A stretch of 64,000 nucleotides of DNA. Source: Plantago ovata. Taxonomy: Eukaryota; Streptophyta; Magnoliopsida; Lamiales; Plantaginaceae. The stretch lies in NCBI GenBank assembly GCA_028274465.1, contig CM051456.1:21051033-21115032 (forward strand). The letters are read 5' to 3'. The position numbers and the translations under genes are program-made. Positions 32,199-43,158 of this stretch are shown here, one piece after another (the stretch's first letter is position 1; the number at the start of each line of letters is the position of its first letter). The notes beneath the pieces are model-generated. The model saw only the letters and a program-made list of their open reading frames with translations. It was not told the origin of the DNA and ran no database searches.

Positions 32199-33472
32199 AA
32201 TCCTAGACTATACACCTGATGATGTTCATCACATCCTATGCAATTACATAAACATGTAAAAAGTACGTACACAAATATGATATTTAATGCATTCATTCAT
32301 TTGCTGATATATTTTTTTGTTTGTACTATAATTTGATGATGATGTGATGGATGAATTCATGACCTGGAGATAAACATGCGTGAGGGGTAAAATTCATTTT
32401 GATACTTCAGATAGATGCCGTCCAATTTATATAGTTCAAATTGACTATTTTCAATTTAGGTACTTCATTGTAACATATTGATTAATTTTGATTTAAAAAA
32501 AAATTAATTAGTAAAAACTAGAAAAATATGAACGCATGAAAACACTTTCGGACATGTCGAAAATTGCAAAGCAATTGGAAAAAATGAACACGTGTTATAT
32601 GTAAATACAATTTTCGTACTTTAAATTAAAGTACCAAAAAAGTATACACTACGCATCATCTTTTCTTTCATTTTCATAATTTTCTTTTCTATTTTTTTGT
32701 CATTTAATCACAAAAGTAATTAAATATGTATTTATAGTTATATTTAAAAATATATACATATATAATGTTTTTGGTATATATTTTACATTTAATAAATTAA
32801 GTAACATATTACTATTTTAAAAACTATTTATTTTTAAACATATTAAATGTCATTCTAAGTCAAATATATAATTTAAAAAATGATTATGTTAATTTAACCA
32901 TTTGTGAAGAGTTCATGAGCAAGTTTGAAGATGTACTTGACCTGTTCAGTTTTGTCCAAACCTATGAACCGTAACAGAAAGCATAATCATTGATTTTAAT
33001 TGCGGTTTTTTAACTGGTAATTCACGGTTTAGAACCATGAACTGACGGTTCCAACCGTGAATAAAAAAATAAAAAATAATGATAAAATTGGGCTGAAGTA
33101 AAGGACGCTGCGTGGCGGCCACCAACGCGGGTGAGTCACTCAATTGTTATAGAAAGAAATCCTATTTTTTTGTATTTTGTGAATTGGTGAAAGTTGGGCC
33201 AACAATGTAACAATGTAATGTGTTGTAATAATATGAAAATTTTAAGCAATTGTTTGAAATCAGAGAGTTTGAATTAAAATTGATCGGAGAATTAAGAAGA
33301 AGATCGAGATTGATAGGAGAGTTGGATAGGGTAAATGACATTGGTGAATGGTATTTATTGTGAATTGGTAAAAGTAAAAATGTAAAAAGAGAATTAAAAG
33401 ATTACACATATATATATTAAAAGTACTATTACAAAGAGAAAGAGATGTGGTTCATGAACCGTCAGTCCCTCG
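32199..33472. other. Intergenic downstream of pectinesterase 2
   Basis: The first 40 bp match the 3' flank of copy 1. The rest is AT-rich. From about 32940 there are inverted words (GGTTTAGAACCATGAACTGACGG / GGTTCATGAACCGTCAGTCC near 33450) that look like a decayed DNA element into which the hAT element at 33481 has inserted; its ends could not be fixed. Confidence 0.4.
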
Positions 33473-33480
33473 GTTTCAGG

Positions 33481-34102
33481 CTATGTTTTGAAACCCAGAT
33501 CCGGAGGTCAAGCCGGACACCCTTTTGTAAGAGGTTCAACCGGTTTAATCGGGGGTTAACCCGGAGTCAACCTTGATTTTATCATAACATATACATAATA
33601 TCTCAAGAATATTAAAAATACAATATATATGAGATTTTGTAAAAAAACTATAGATAGGATATATTTTACACATTTCAAAATTTATTAATGCACCACCATT
33701 ACGTAATAAATAATCCAAAACAATCTTTTTAACCACTAATTTAAAAATTTATTCATAATTAATTATGTCTAGAGTCAATCATATAAAATGACATAGTATA
33801 GATTGTAGAGTATAGAACATTACAAATCAATTCAAAAATCCAAAAAGAACTTTAGGAAGGACGAAAGTGTCTAATCTTTCATTTAACGTGAAGCACTTGG
33901 AGTGGAAAAACCTTTTTTGTTCCTGTTTTTTTTCTTCCTACAAACAGGTTAACCCGGGGTTTCTCCGATTTTTTCACTAGTTCAACCCCCAGTTCACACG
34001 GGTCAACCGGTCGGACCCTTAAAATTGGTTTCTAGGGTTTTCCACCTGGATGTCCCTCGGATGTCGGTTTAACCGGTCGGACCGTCGGGTTCCAAAATAA
34101 AG
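33481..34102. mobile_element. Non-autonomous hAT element, same family as 23783 (8-bp TSD)
   Basis: Ends are CTATGTTTTGAAACCC on the left and CTTTATTTTGGAACCC (right, reverse complement), matching at 13 of 16 positions and related to the element at 23783. TSD is GTTTCAGG (33473-33480) against GTTCCAGG (34103-34110), 7 of 8. Subterminal CCGG/GGTTAACCCGG words as in the relative. No coding sequence; 622 bp. Confidence 0.7.
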
Positions 34103-34110
34103 GTTCCAGG

Positions 34111-34686
34111 GAGGCACGAATCAAAATCGAAACTCGGTTAAAAACAATCTGAATCGGCAGTTTCGATTAAAAAACCATCAATTCAATATGGTTGATGGTT
34201 TACGAATCATTTTGATCAAGGTAAGTACGCTGACCGCCAAGAAATCAGAATGGCGCGCTGTGTTGTGGGAGTTGTTTTCGATCTTGGGGGGCTATTGTGC
34301 GTCCCCCCGCATTGTACAATGTGGAGAAGGTGGGTAGTTTATCTGGGGTGGATGTCTCCTAAAAAGTAACGTAGGCGTGCCATCGTTGATCGATCAGGTA
34401 GCGCCCACGGGGTTTGATTAAGAAAAGCTTGCTCGAAAGAGAGAACGGGCTGGAATAGTAAGCCCAAATTCAGATTGATTTATTTTATATTTCACACTTG
34501 ATGGCAACATGCACAAAGAAGAAAAACATAAGAGAGCATATTGGAAGCAACTTCCTTTCCTATTGGATCTGAGCCCATGATATCTCGTCCCCAATTCGAC
34601 AACAAAGTTTGGATGTACGTGCATGTATAGCCCACATTGTACAATGAGTGGAGGCACAATAGGCCTCCTTGGGCTGAAAACAAGTT
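34111..34686. other. Intergenic, no gene seen
   Basis: A moderately GC-rich spacer with several short frames but no domain. A small open frame on the minus strand around 34418-34683 has no recognised homology. Confidence 0.35.
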
Positions 34687-36310
34687 GAGCCGAGCTTTTG
34701 CACGGCTCGGCTGGTTAAGCTATTTTTCTACTTAGGCTCGAGATCGGGCTCGAGACGAGATTTATATTTGGCTCGAGCTCAAGCTCGATGGAATTTTTGA
34801 AGGCTCGGAAGCCCGAGCTCGAAAGCTCGAACTTCAGGCTCGCAAACAGTGATCCTACATTACTTGGGGAAATATACATTACTTATAAGAAAAATAAATT
34901 AACACAACAACTTCCATAATAGAGCACATAACATAATTCACAATCCACAAGCTAACAAAATGAAAATTCATAAAAGAGTAGTATGTTAATCAATCATCAT
35001 CCTGGAACCATAAAATAAGAAATTCTGTAGTTACAATCTAACGAGCATGAAAGAAATCTGGAGGAACTATCATAAAAATATGGAAGAACCAATTGATCGA
35101 CAGTTACAAGATCGGCGCAAACACAAAATAAGAAGATCCACCGCAACAAATCGAATGGGTTTAATGAAGTAGTAGGGTTTCTTAGGTGTTGAAACTATAG
35201 GTGTTGAAACTAGAAGTGAATTCGAGTGTTGAAGAAAGGAGAATAGAGAAGTGAAATAATGGCAAATGGAATGGTTGAGCTTGAGCTTGACTCGTTAATA
35301 TTGTCGAGACTGTAAGTGTCACTGTTTTAAGGGTGTTGACATAGGTGTTCACCTATAGGTTCACTCAACCCCTAAATTCTGGAAACAGAGCACTTTGCCG
35401 ACTTATTTAGTTTTACCTATTCTAACACTAAATGTTCCACAACTGTAGTTGTTTGTCTTGTGCAAGAAGTTGATTTATACAAGGGAATTGTCGAATTACA
35501 AGAAGACTTAAAGAAGGAAGAAGACTTATTCAAGAAGGACTCTAAAAGGAAATCATTCAAGAAAAGGAAAAGGAGTCTTTGAAGAAGAAGTCGTTTCCTG
35601 CTAGAAGACTGATACCAAATCTTGTTCAGGTTCATTCAAGACGTGTTTCCTGATTAAAGTCGACAAGGCTTTCCACCACTATATAAGTAAGGCATCGACC
35701 ATACAGAAAGATACAACACAAAGCAGAGCAATCAAGTTTACAGAGAGTTATAGTTTTTATTGTTTTAGTTGTTGTGTCTTTTACACTAGTTTATATTCTA
35801 GACTTCTCTAATAGCTTATCGAAGGTAGAGAATAGATAGGATGTGACTCTATATCATCTCATAGGTGACTAGTGTTGTTTTACTAAGATAGAGATTGTGA
35901 ATTCACAACGTTGTACGAACAAAATCGTTCTTAGTTGATTTTCTGCCTTGACTAGGCATCAAGTAAACTTACAAAGCTGCTTGAAAAGTTTCAAACACAA
36001 GTTCTTCTTTACTTACCGCTGTGCATTATCTTTGATATATTATTTGTGTTTGTTCTTACTAATCTTCAGATTTATGACGAATATCTGTAGAGATTGACCT
36101 AGGTGTTCACTGAACCCCGTAGTCAATCTTGGGCCGTCTGGCATGTTAATTTGTATTTAAAACAAGTTATATCGATCCTACATTCTTTCAGAGCCTTAAA
36201 GCTTGCTCGAGCTTGATTCGAGCTCGAACTGAAACGAGCCAAAAAGTTAAACTTTTACCGAATCGAGTTCGAACAGCTCGTTAAAATCTTCGTTTCTTTT
36301 TCAAAGGCCT
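34687..36310. mobile_element. Possible DNA element with GAGCCGAG/CTCGAGC ends, split by a solo LTR
   Basis: The left part (about 34687-34850) is packed with GAGCCGAGC, GGCTCGAG and AAGCTCGA words; the right part (about 36190-36300) carries TGCTCGAGCTTGATTCGAGC and AACGAGCC in complementary arrangement. This resembles the inverted ends of a hAT-like MITE family rich in GAGCTCG. Target duplications could not be identified, so ends are approximate. The 35311-36190 segment is a later insertion. Confidence 0.4.
35311..36190 (+). mobile_element. Solo LTR of a Ty1/copia-like retrotransposon
   Basis: An 880-bp segment starting TGTAAGTGTCAC and ending CATTCTTTCA, i.e. TG...CA. It is flanked by GAGAC (35306-35310) and GAGCC (36191-36195), a 5-bp target duplication with one mismatch. 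It contains a good LTR promoter, CCACTATATAAGTAAGGC at about 35679, followed by a transcribed-looking part, and no internal gag-pol. Recombination between two LTRs would leave this structure. Copia assignment is by general LTR character only. Confidence 0.6.
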
Positions 36311-36834
36311 CCCCTGGTCGAAGATACCGGTGTGAGAGAAGAGAATAAACTGGTAGCTTGGCGCCGAAATCGAACAGTGTAACCCACGTTACTGCCACTA
36401 ATCAACTTGCATTTTATTTCGTACTATCCTAATCATAATAATGATAATACTGGTAATAAAATGTTAATGGTACGTTATACTCTGTACCAAAAAAAAGAAA
36501 GAAAAAAAAAAGTACGTTATACTCTACATTACATACTTCCATACGTCAGGCTCTATGTTGACTTTTTATATTATACTATACATAAATATACTACTTAACC
36601 ACTGAATGACTTAATGTTGTTTGCACGAGTAACGCTTTCGAGACATGAGCAACATTAAACTCCTTATTCCTTAATAGTAGGATACAGAAGTTATCAAGGT
36701 AATCAATCCCAAAGGGTTCATATCACATCACATGATAGTATAGTATGGCGTTATAAGGTGGTACGGAAAAAAGAAATTGGAGGTGGTGAAGGACATATAT
36801 AGATTCGATTCATGACGGAGATATAAGATGGTTT

Positions 36835-37113
36835 TATTGAAAAATTAATATAAATGACTAGATTCCGTTCCTCTTCAATAGTTTAAACTTTTGGGAGAGT
36901 TGGAGTTATATCATGGTATGAGACATCTGGCTCACGCTCACCTGGGTTCGAATTTACTTGGAGACAAAGTCCGCCCCATATTAAATTTTCACTCGATTGA
37001 CCTCTCCAAAGAGGTTGAAATCGTCCACGAGTGCGGGGGAGTATTGGAGAATTAGTATAAATGACTATATTTTGATCCTCCCCAATAGTTTAAATTCTAT
37101 TAGATTTAGGTGC
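36835..37113 (+). mobile_element. TRIM-like miniature LTR retroelement
   Basis: Two direct repeats of about 75 bp: 36835-36913 (TATTGAAAAATTAATATAAA...) and 37042-37113 (TATTGGAGAATTAGTATAAA...), sharing ATAAATGACTA and CAATAGTTTAAA. Directly after the first comes ATCATGGTATGAGAC, close to the tRNA-iMet primer-binding site TGGTATCAGAGC. Directly before the second is GTGCGGGGGAG, a polypurine tract. The internal region is only about 130 bp with no gene. This is the full TRIM architecture. The LTR ends are degraded (TA instead of TG), so it is old. Confidence 0.6.
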
Positions 37114-37588
37114 AAAGGTATAAGGTAGTGTAACATCTTTAATTAATGTTAGAGTAGTTGTATATCGGAGTTTAAAAAGAATGAATGATAATATAGTATG
37201 ATAATGTGGGATTTTGTGTTAGATTCCTGAATCCTGAGTGTAATTATACTGATCATATATTTATTCTCATTTACATTCATGTATATCAGTTCAGGGGTGC
37301 ATGGGATATATGTTTGATCCAAATCATGCATTTTGCGTCTTTACAAAGACTTCTGTATGGACCAATACTTCGTGCATTAATAGGGGGGTGGGATAACATA
37401 ATGCTTAGTATACCAATTCCATGTTAAAAGTGGAATAACAAAATCTGATCGAGCTGAGTAAATAATGGTTGATGATTAATGAAAAATAATTTTATTTTTT
37501 ATTTTTAAAGAAAGGGAAACAGTCAATATATTCGTACGTACGGTGTATGTACTAGAGAGTTAAGAGATCATTTCAATCAAAGTATGTA

Positions 37589-38251
37589 GGGGTTTTCTAT
37601 TTTTAGGTCGGCTTCGTACCGACCTAAATGTAGCTCTTTATTATATATTTCATTCTAATTTATTAAATTTTGATAAAAATATATAAATGTGCAGTTATAC
37701 CCCTACTTTCAAAAAATTCATTTAAATAATTTAAATAAGTTCTTACTATTTTATAAGTATTAAATTAAAAATAAAAATTTACTTTAACTAAAATTAAAAT
37801 TAACCAATATATATCAAATTAATTTCAACAACAATTCAATGGAATATTCGTTTTCCATAATCTAATTGCACTAGCTATCAACATTTGTAGAGGACAATAA
37901 CAGAGACTTATTTTTTTAGCTACGAAGTATATTATTTAGAAGTGTTCGATAGTTTATGTATCATTAAAATAGATAAATTAATTGTGATCAATTAACTTTA
38001 ATTTGTGATTAAAATTAATTAATAAGGTTTACGTATATGTAATCATATAAATTGAAATTAAGGGCATTATAGTTAATTTGTATTTTTGTGGTGATTTTTA
38101 ATGTTAAAGAAAATTAATTATAATCCATCATACAAAAAATGACTTTGAACCGAAATGAATGGATGAGATTAAATTAAGCGCCACATGACAACTATTGAAT
38201 AAAGACCTGAGTTTAGGTCGGTATAGAGTCGACGTGAGAATAGAAAGCCCT
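37589..38251. mobile_element. MULE-type MITE (9-bp TSD AAGTATGTA)
   Basis: Exact 9-bp direct repeat AAGTATGTA at 37580-37588 and 38252-38260. Ends are inverted: left GGGGTTTTCTATTTTTAGGT with CGTACCGACCTAAA, right (reverse complement) AGGGCTTTCTATTCTCACGT with ATACCGACCTAAA. The left end itself folds into a hairpin (TTTAGGTCGG / CCGACCTAAA). 663 bp, AT-rich, no coding. Confidence 0.8.
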
Positions 38252-38260
38252 AAGTATGTA

Positions 38261-39573
38261 CTACTAGTACAATCAAATTGAGAAGGTTCTCCTCCAGTCC
38301 TCCTTAGCCCTTAAGCAAAAAAATACTTACTATATATGCATGGTTGATTTATTTTGTTAATTTGTTGAATTGAAATAGTTTTGACTTTTGACTTTGATAT
38401 ATGTAATTAATTAAATACTACTACTACATTAGTTATGTTGTGACTTATACGGTGAATAAGAATGAAAACATGGATACTCGTCTTATATATGGAGACATGA
38501 CATTCGTTTGTTGAATGGGAGCCCTTCCGTGTTATATACGTGCGTGCATCCAAATTCCAAGGTAGTAGTACTAGTAGACTAGTAGTAGAAGATTATCCTC
38601 CATTCCTCCCTTAAATATATTAAAAATAAAATAAAATTCGAGGGAGTAATATATACTGCTGTGAATTAATTAGCTAGTGTAGCCACGAGAACCACGATGG
38701 TGCAACCGTTACTAGTTCAACATAAACCTAACTAGCTAGTAAAAATGTACAGTACACGTTGTAAAAGGGATGAATGATCGATGATAATCTACTTAATTAA
38801 TTATTATTATTCATATGATATGATAGATAGTGGGGCTGTGCTGGTTTCCATAAGTAATGCACATACATACTATAGATTATAGAATACATAATAATGTCAC
38901 AATATTATTCAGTTGAAAAGTTCTTAATAGTTGGTTGATGGAATTAACCGACGCCAAACTAGAATAGGTAAGAATATAATCTTTTTCTAAAGATTTTTAA
39001 TAACATCGGACCCGCATCTGCAAACTTTCAATACGCACCGAATAAATTTAACAGGCACACGTTATAACATGCAAACCACGATCGTCAAGGTAAAGACAAA
39101 ATAAAATATAATATTATTTACCTTGAATGGTTCATTATCTAGGCCTAGGGGATGTATATCGTAATTCCTAACCCTATCATCCTTTCTTATTGAATTGTTG
39201 GTGTTTTTTTCCCCTCAAGATCATGTCTTGTTTTGAAATCATGGTTTCAAGTTGATGGCCTTGTATGACTTAAGCGCTCCCCAACATTACTTATGTGTTG
39301 CATTATGGTTTTATTGGGGTTAAAGTGATGGTCTTGTACGACTTTATAAGCGCTTTGGAGTATTATTTATAATTTTTATTTTAATTAATAAAAATAAAAT
39401 TTTAGCCATTTAAAAAAAAAAATCTTGTTTTGAAATGTGATTCTTTGACAACAACAAAAAAAAAAGTTGGTTCTTTTTCGAAAGTGGAATTGTTGAATGT
39501 ACAGAAACAAGGAAAGGTATTATAGGTATTATTTGGATTGGAAAAATACAGGGTGATGGAGTAGAAAAGAGAT
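38261..39573. other. Intergenic, no gene seen
   Basis: AT-rich, with clusters of CTAGTA/TAGTAG words at about 38560-38590. The segment about 39240-39410, ending in an A run, has a short internal direct repeat (GATGGCCTTGTATGACTT and GATGGTCTTGTACGACTT) and could be the 3' tail of a retroposon. Nothing firmer. Confidence 0.35.
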
Positions 39574-39581
39574 GTTGGGAG

Positions 39582-40093
39582 CAGGGGCGAAGCTAGAATT
39601 TTTATCAATCCATGTGTCGAATTTAAATAAGTTTAAAAGAAGTTACGATATAATTGTTTGAAACGGAAAAATAAACATAAGTAACTAAAATGTAACTTTG
39701 ATAACATCCTACTCTCTTTGTCCCAACATAAATGACCAATTTTAACATTATTTGTTCAACATTTTTCAACCTTGACTACTCATAAATTATAATGATAAAA
39801 TATCAAATGAACATACATTCATACATTATATAAGATATATATCTTAAACTTTTATAATATAATTTTATTAAATATTTTATTATTATAGTATAAAATTAAC
39901 TTGTAATTAAAAGATAAAACAAATAAAAAGTTTATTTTAAGAATAATAAAGAAATAAACTAATAAAACTCGTCTTAACCAACAAAATAGCCCATGAATAG
40001 ATCATCCCCAAGTTAAAAACTTGATAATAGTACTACTAGTTTATTTTTATTTTTTAAATTTGACCCGTGCGCTCCAACATAGTTTCGCCTCTG
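39582..40093. mobile_element. hAT-type MITE with CAGGGGCGAAGCTAG end (8-bp TSD GTTGGGAG)
   Basis: Exact 8-bp TSD GTTGGGAG at 39574-39581 and 40094-40101. The left end CAGGGGCGAAGCTAG and right end (reverse complement) CAGAGGCGAAACTATG are inverted and match the widespread plant hAT MITE terminus. Inside, at about 39710, is one end of a Stowaway-type MITE (TACTCTCTTTGTCCCAACAT) without a clear partner. 512 bp, no coding. Confidence 0.85.
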
Positions 40094-40267
40094 GTTGGGA
40101 GTTCGAACTCCGACAAAAATATAAGGTGGTGTTTATGATATTTGGAGTTATAAGTTGATTAATGATATATACCGAGTAGAGTAGAGTATGTTATATCGAC
40201 GGTTTTAAAGAAATCTATAGATTTCACTGAATTGATGCGAAGATATGATAAATTAACATAAAAATAA

Positions 40268-41430
40268 GGGCAAATTACTTTTGGTACCCCTGCTATTTTT
40301 CGCTATTACAGATTAGTCCATCTATATTTTTTATTACGTAATCTTCCCCTGCTATATAAACGTAATTACAAATTAACCCACGACTTTGACTTTCGGCGCT
40401 CTAAGCCTTGGAAATGACCTTTTCGCCCTCGCCGGAATTTGTAATTCTGAATTATTCCAAACAACATGAAGTTTCATTTATTACACATTTACCCAAATGT
40501 TTTAATGTTTACAATATTGACACAAAATATTTAAAAATTAACACACATAATTTAACTATAATTCAAAATAGTCCACAAAACTATTTGTAAACAAGCCCTT
40601 AGAATTATTATGAATAAAAAAATGAGAAAACAATAAAACAAAATGAAAAAAGCTAAAAAATAAATTAATTAATTAATAAAAAAAATCACACCTGCTCCGA
40701 TTAGCTGAGATCGGAGCAGCAATCGGAAAATCGGAGCAACTCTGCTCTGCCCCGATTCTCCGATCAAAGTCGGAGCAGAGTTCTGCTCCGATTTGCAGAT
40801 CGGAGCAAAGTTCTGCTCCGATTTGCAAATCGGAGCAGAGCTGCTCCGATCTGCAAATCGGAGCGGAGCAGCTCTGCTCCGATCTTGAACGGAGCAGAGT
40901 GTCTGCTCCGTTCAAGATCGGAGTCTGCTCCGATCTGCAAATCGGAGCGGAGCTGCTCCGCTCCGATTTGCAGATCGGAGCAGAGCTGCTCCGATCTAAT
41001 GCAGATCGGAGCAGCTCTGCTCCGATCTTGAACGGAGCAGAGTGTCTGCTCCGTTCAAGATCAGATCGGAGCTGCTCCGATCTGCAACAGTGACTCTGCT
41101 CCGATTTGCAGATCGGAGCAGAGCTTCTCCGATCTGCAAATCTTCGATTTGCAAATGGAAAAAAGAAAGAGGAAAAGAGGAAAATAGAAAAAAGAAAAAA
41201 GATGTTGATGGTAAAAAGGAAAAAGAAAAATAGAAAAAAGAAAAAAGAAAGAGGAAAAGACAAAAACAGTAATTTAGACATAAGGGCGTGTTTGGTTGGT
41301 AAGTTTTGAGGAGAGAGAGGGCGCCGAAGTCAATGCCGGACGGTGACTTGGGTTTATTTGTAATTTTCCACGATAGATGGACTAGGATGAAAAGTAGTTG
41401 TTTAGTGGGGGTATAAAAAATAATTATGTC
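40268..41430. mobile_element. MULE-type MITE with highly palindromic GCTCCGATC core (9-bp TSD)
   Basis: 9-bp TSD TAAAAATAA at 40259-40267 and 41431-41439. Inverted ends: left GGGCAAATTACTTTTGGTAC followed by CCCTGCTA, right (reverse complement) GACATAATTATTTTTTATAC followed by CCCCACTA; inside both lies TAGTCCATC. The left arm (about 40280-40600) is clearly homologous to 62165-62500 (for example CCTCGCCGGAATTT / CCTTGCCGGAATTT and AACAACATGAAGTTT / AACAACTTAAGTTTG). The core is the palindromic cluster listed separately. No gene. Confidence 0.75.
40690..41150. repeat. Cluster of inverted GATCGGAGCAGAGCTGCTCCGATC units
   Basis: More than a dozen head-to-head and head-to-tail copies of GATCGGAGC / GCTCCGATC, linked by TGCAAAT, AGAGCT or TTGAACGGAGCAGAG. 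Any stretch can pair with several others, so it should form nested hairpins or cruciforms in single-stranded DNA or RNA. The long frames through it on both strands are repeat-encoded ('SAPICKSEQ', 'RSDLQIGAEL') and not genes. Flanked by an A/G-rich tract (about 41155-41260). Confidence 0.85.
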
Positions 41431-41439
41431 TAAAAATAA

Positions 41440-43100
41440 TTAAAAATAATTGAAGTTGCAAGTTGGGGGATGGGTTAATTCAGGAGGTATTTCAAGGATA
41501 CCGAGGAGATTAGAGTAATAAGATATGGCAAGAGACTGAGAGAGTATCCGACAAAACGATATTTGGGAAATCTACAGTTCTCTTATTTAATTCAACTTAC
41601 TTAATTTAACCAAGAACAATAAAATACTCTTAAGAGTTAAGACTCAAGTACAAAACTTTCACGTCACTTCATATTTTCATTTATTAACTTTTCAAATAAT
41701 ATTTAATTTTAAATTAATTTTAAATCATATAAAAAGTTACAAAATAAGTTTACATCTTAAAATTTTAAATATTATAATTTTATTATATAACCCTTTTAAC
41801 TATTTTTCTATATAGTTTGGTATTAATTTAAAATTATATTTTGGCATCAAGTGTTTTTTTTTTTAAACCGCAAATATTACAATTAATCTCATACACTACT
41901 CTTATACAGACATTCTGCACAACCTTATAGCTTTATACCTAAACCCCCTTTATGTCTCCGACAAATATTGAACCCTGCACCTGACTTTCACCACTCTTGA
42001 TTCTTTCTACTGCACCAGCTTTTAACTTACAGTTTCCCATTTTTGCATAAGGATAAAACAAACTATATTAAATTAGTTCTTCAGTTCTTTGGATGATCAA
42101 TCTAAAAAATTGACTATGAAGCGTAACTCAGTTGGTAAGCTTCTTCAACTCCAACAACCAATAGGTTGATAGTTCTAGTCATCATGAAAATAAATGGGGA
42201 ACCATTATTGATCCAGGTTTTGCCGGTTAAAAAATCAATCTCGAAAATTGAAATGAAACTGTATTAGCGGAATAAATGGATTAATTGATGATAGTGACGG
42301 GAGGAAGGCACTAGGCAGGTGGAGGTCCGTGCCGCACAGAGGTATAGGGAATTTAATTTCCTTCCTCTCCAAGATTTTGACTATACAAATATTTAATTTC
42401 AATTAATTAATTTGTACTACTCTTTACTCTCTGCCTATAATAATAAAAGTAATCTCCTATAACTATTCGGCTATTCCGCAAGAAATCTCGAACTAACTCA
42501 TGGTATGGATTAACTCTGGATCTATGATGATTAATCCGAACGATGTCATAATATATATATAAAATTATATAATGTATTCTTGATAAAAAAAGTTAGCACG
42601 CACATTTCTCACAAAATAATTCAAAATTAAAACATAACTATTATAAATTCATAGTAAAAACTACGAGTATAAGGTAAAATGTGCGGAAAAAGTTGAAATT
42701 AGTCAATCCGGAAAAATTGGTGCAAATCGCCGGCTCTTTTCTTTCACATCTCGATCCAGAGAGGCCTCTAGAACCGATAGCCATCTTAGAGTTGTTAAAG
42801 GGTAAAAAATTATGATAAATGTTATTTTGAATATTGTAAATTTTTAGTTGAACATTGTTAAATGGAGATATGAGTAGTATGATAGAGTATAGTATTGTAT
42901 TCGAGACCCCTTTTATTTATTATAGAGAGACAGGCAGTGATGGTCCTGATAGTGGTTTAGCCTAGTGCTTGCTCAGCAAGCTAAGCAATACCGAAGCTAA
43001 TTACAATATGTACTTTACACTATATACTAAACGACTTTTAATCTTTGTTTATTATGACTAGTCAAATAATTTATTTTCCAGCTTGGGGAAAACGAAAGTT
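41440..43100. other. Intergenic upstream of the ABCB gene
   Basis: AT-rich. Apart from the tRNA-like relic at 42115-42190 nothing was recognised; no open frame with a domain. Confidence 0.4.
42115..42190 (+). other. tRNA-like relic with Pol III A-box and weak B-box (possible SINE head)
   Basis: GAAGCGTAACTCAGTTGGTAAGC resembles a tRNA 5' half and Pol III A box. About 50 bp later GGTTGATAGTTCTAGTC is a poor match to the B box GGTTCGANNCC. No acceptor-stem complement could be drawn, so it is not a functional tRNA. It may be the head of an old tRNA-derived SINE. Confidence 0.3.
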
Positions 43101-43146
43101 GATTCATTTTGTCTGTCATTGCTCGATCCTCCATCCCATGCTGCTC

Positions 43147-43158
43147 TATATATAAATA
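43147..43158 (+). promoter_or_regulatory. Probable TATA box of the ABCB gene
   Basis: TATATATAAATA about 1.1 kb upstream of the start codon. The distance is explained by an intron in the 5' UTR: a donor CCAG/GTAAGT at 43445-43446 and an acceptor TTTTGTCAG at 44250 enclose an 805-bp intron, placing the spliced ATG about 300 nt from the TATA box. Confidence 0.55.

Noticed and set aside
35417..35635. 72-residue minus-strand frame with Ser/Leu runs
   Set aside because: Lies within the solo LTR and reflects AAGAAG-rich sequence.
36901..36965. tRNA-like stretch with CCTGGGTTCGAATTT
   Set aside because: The TGGTATGAGAC and polypurine context fit a TRIM primer site better than a tRNA gene; no acceptor stem.
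40673..41281. 202-residue minus-strand frame of 'SAPICKSEQ' repeats
   Set aside because: Generated by the GATCGGAGC palindrome cluster and a flanking purine tract; open on both strands for the same reason.
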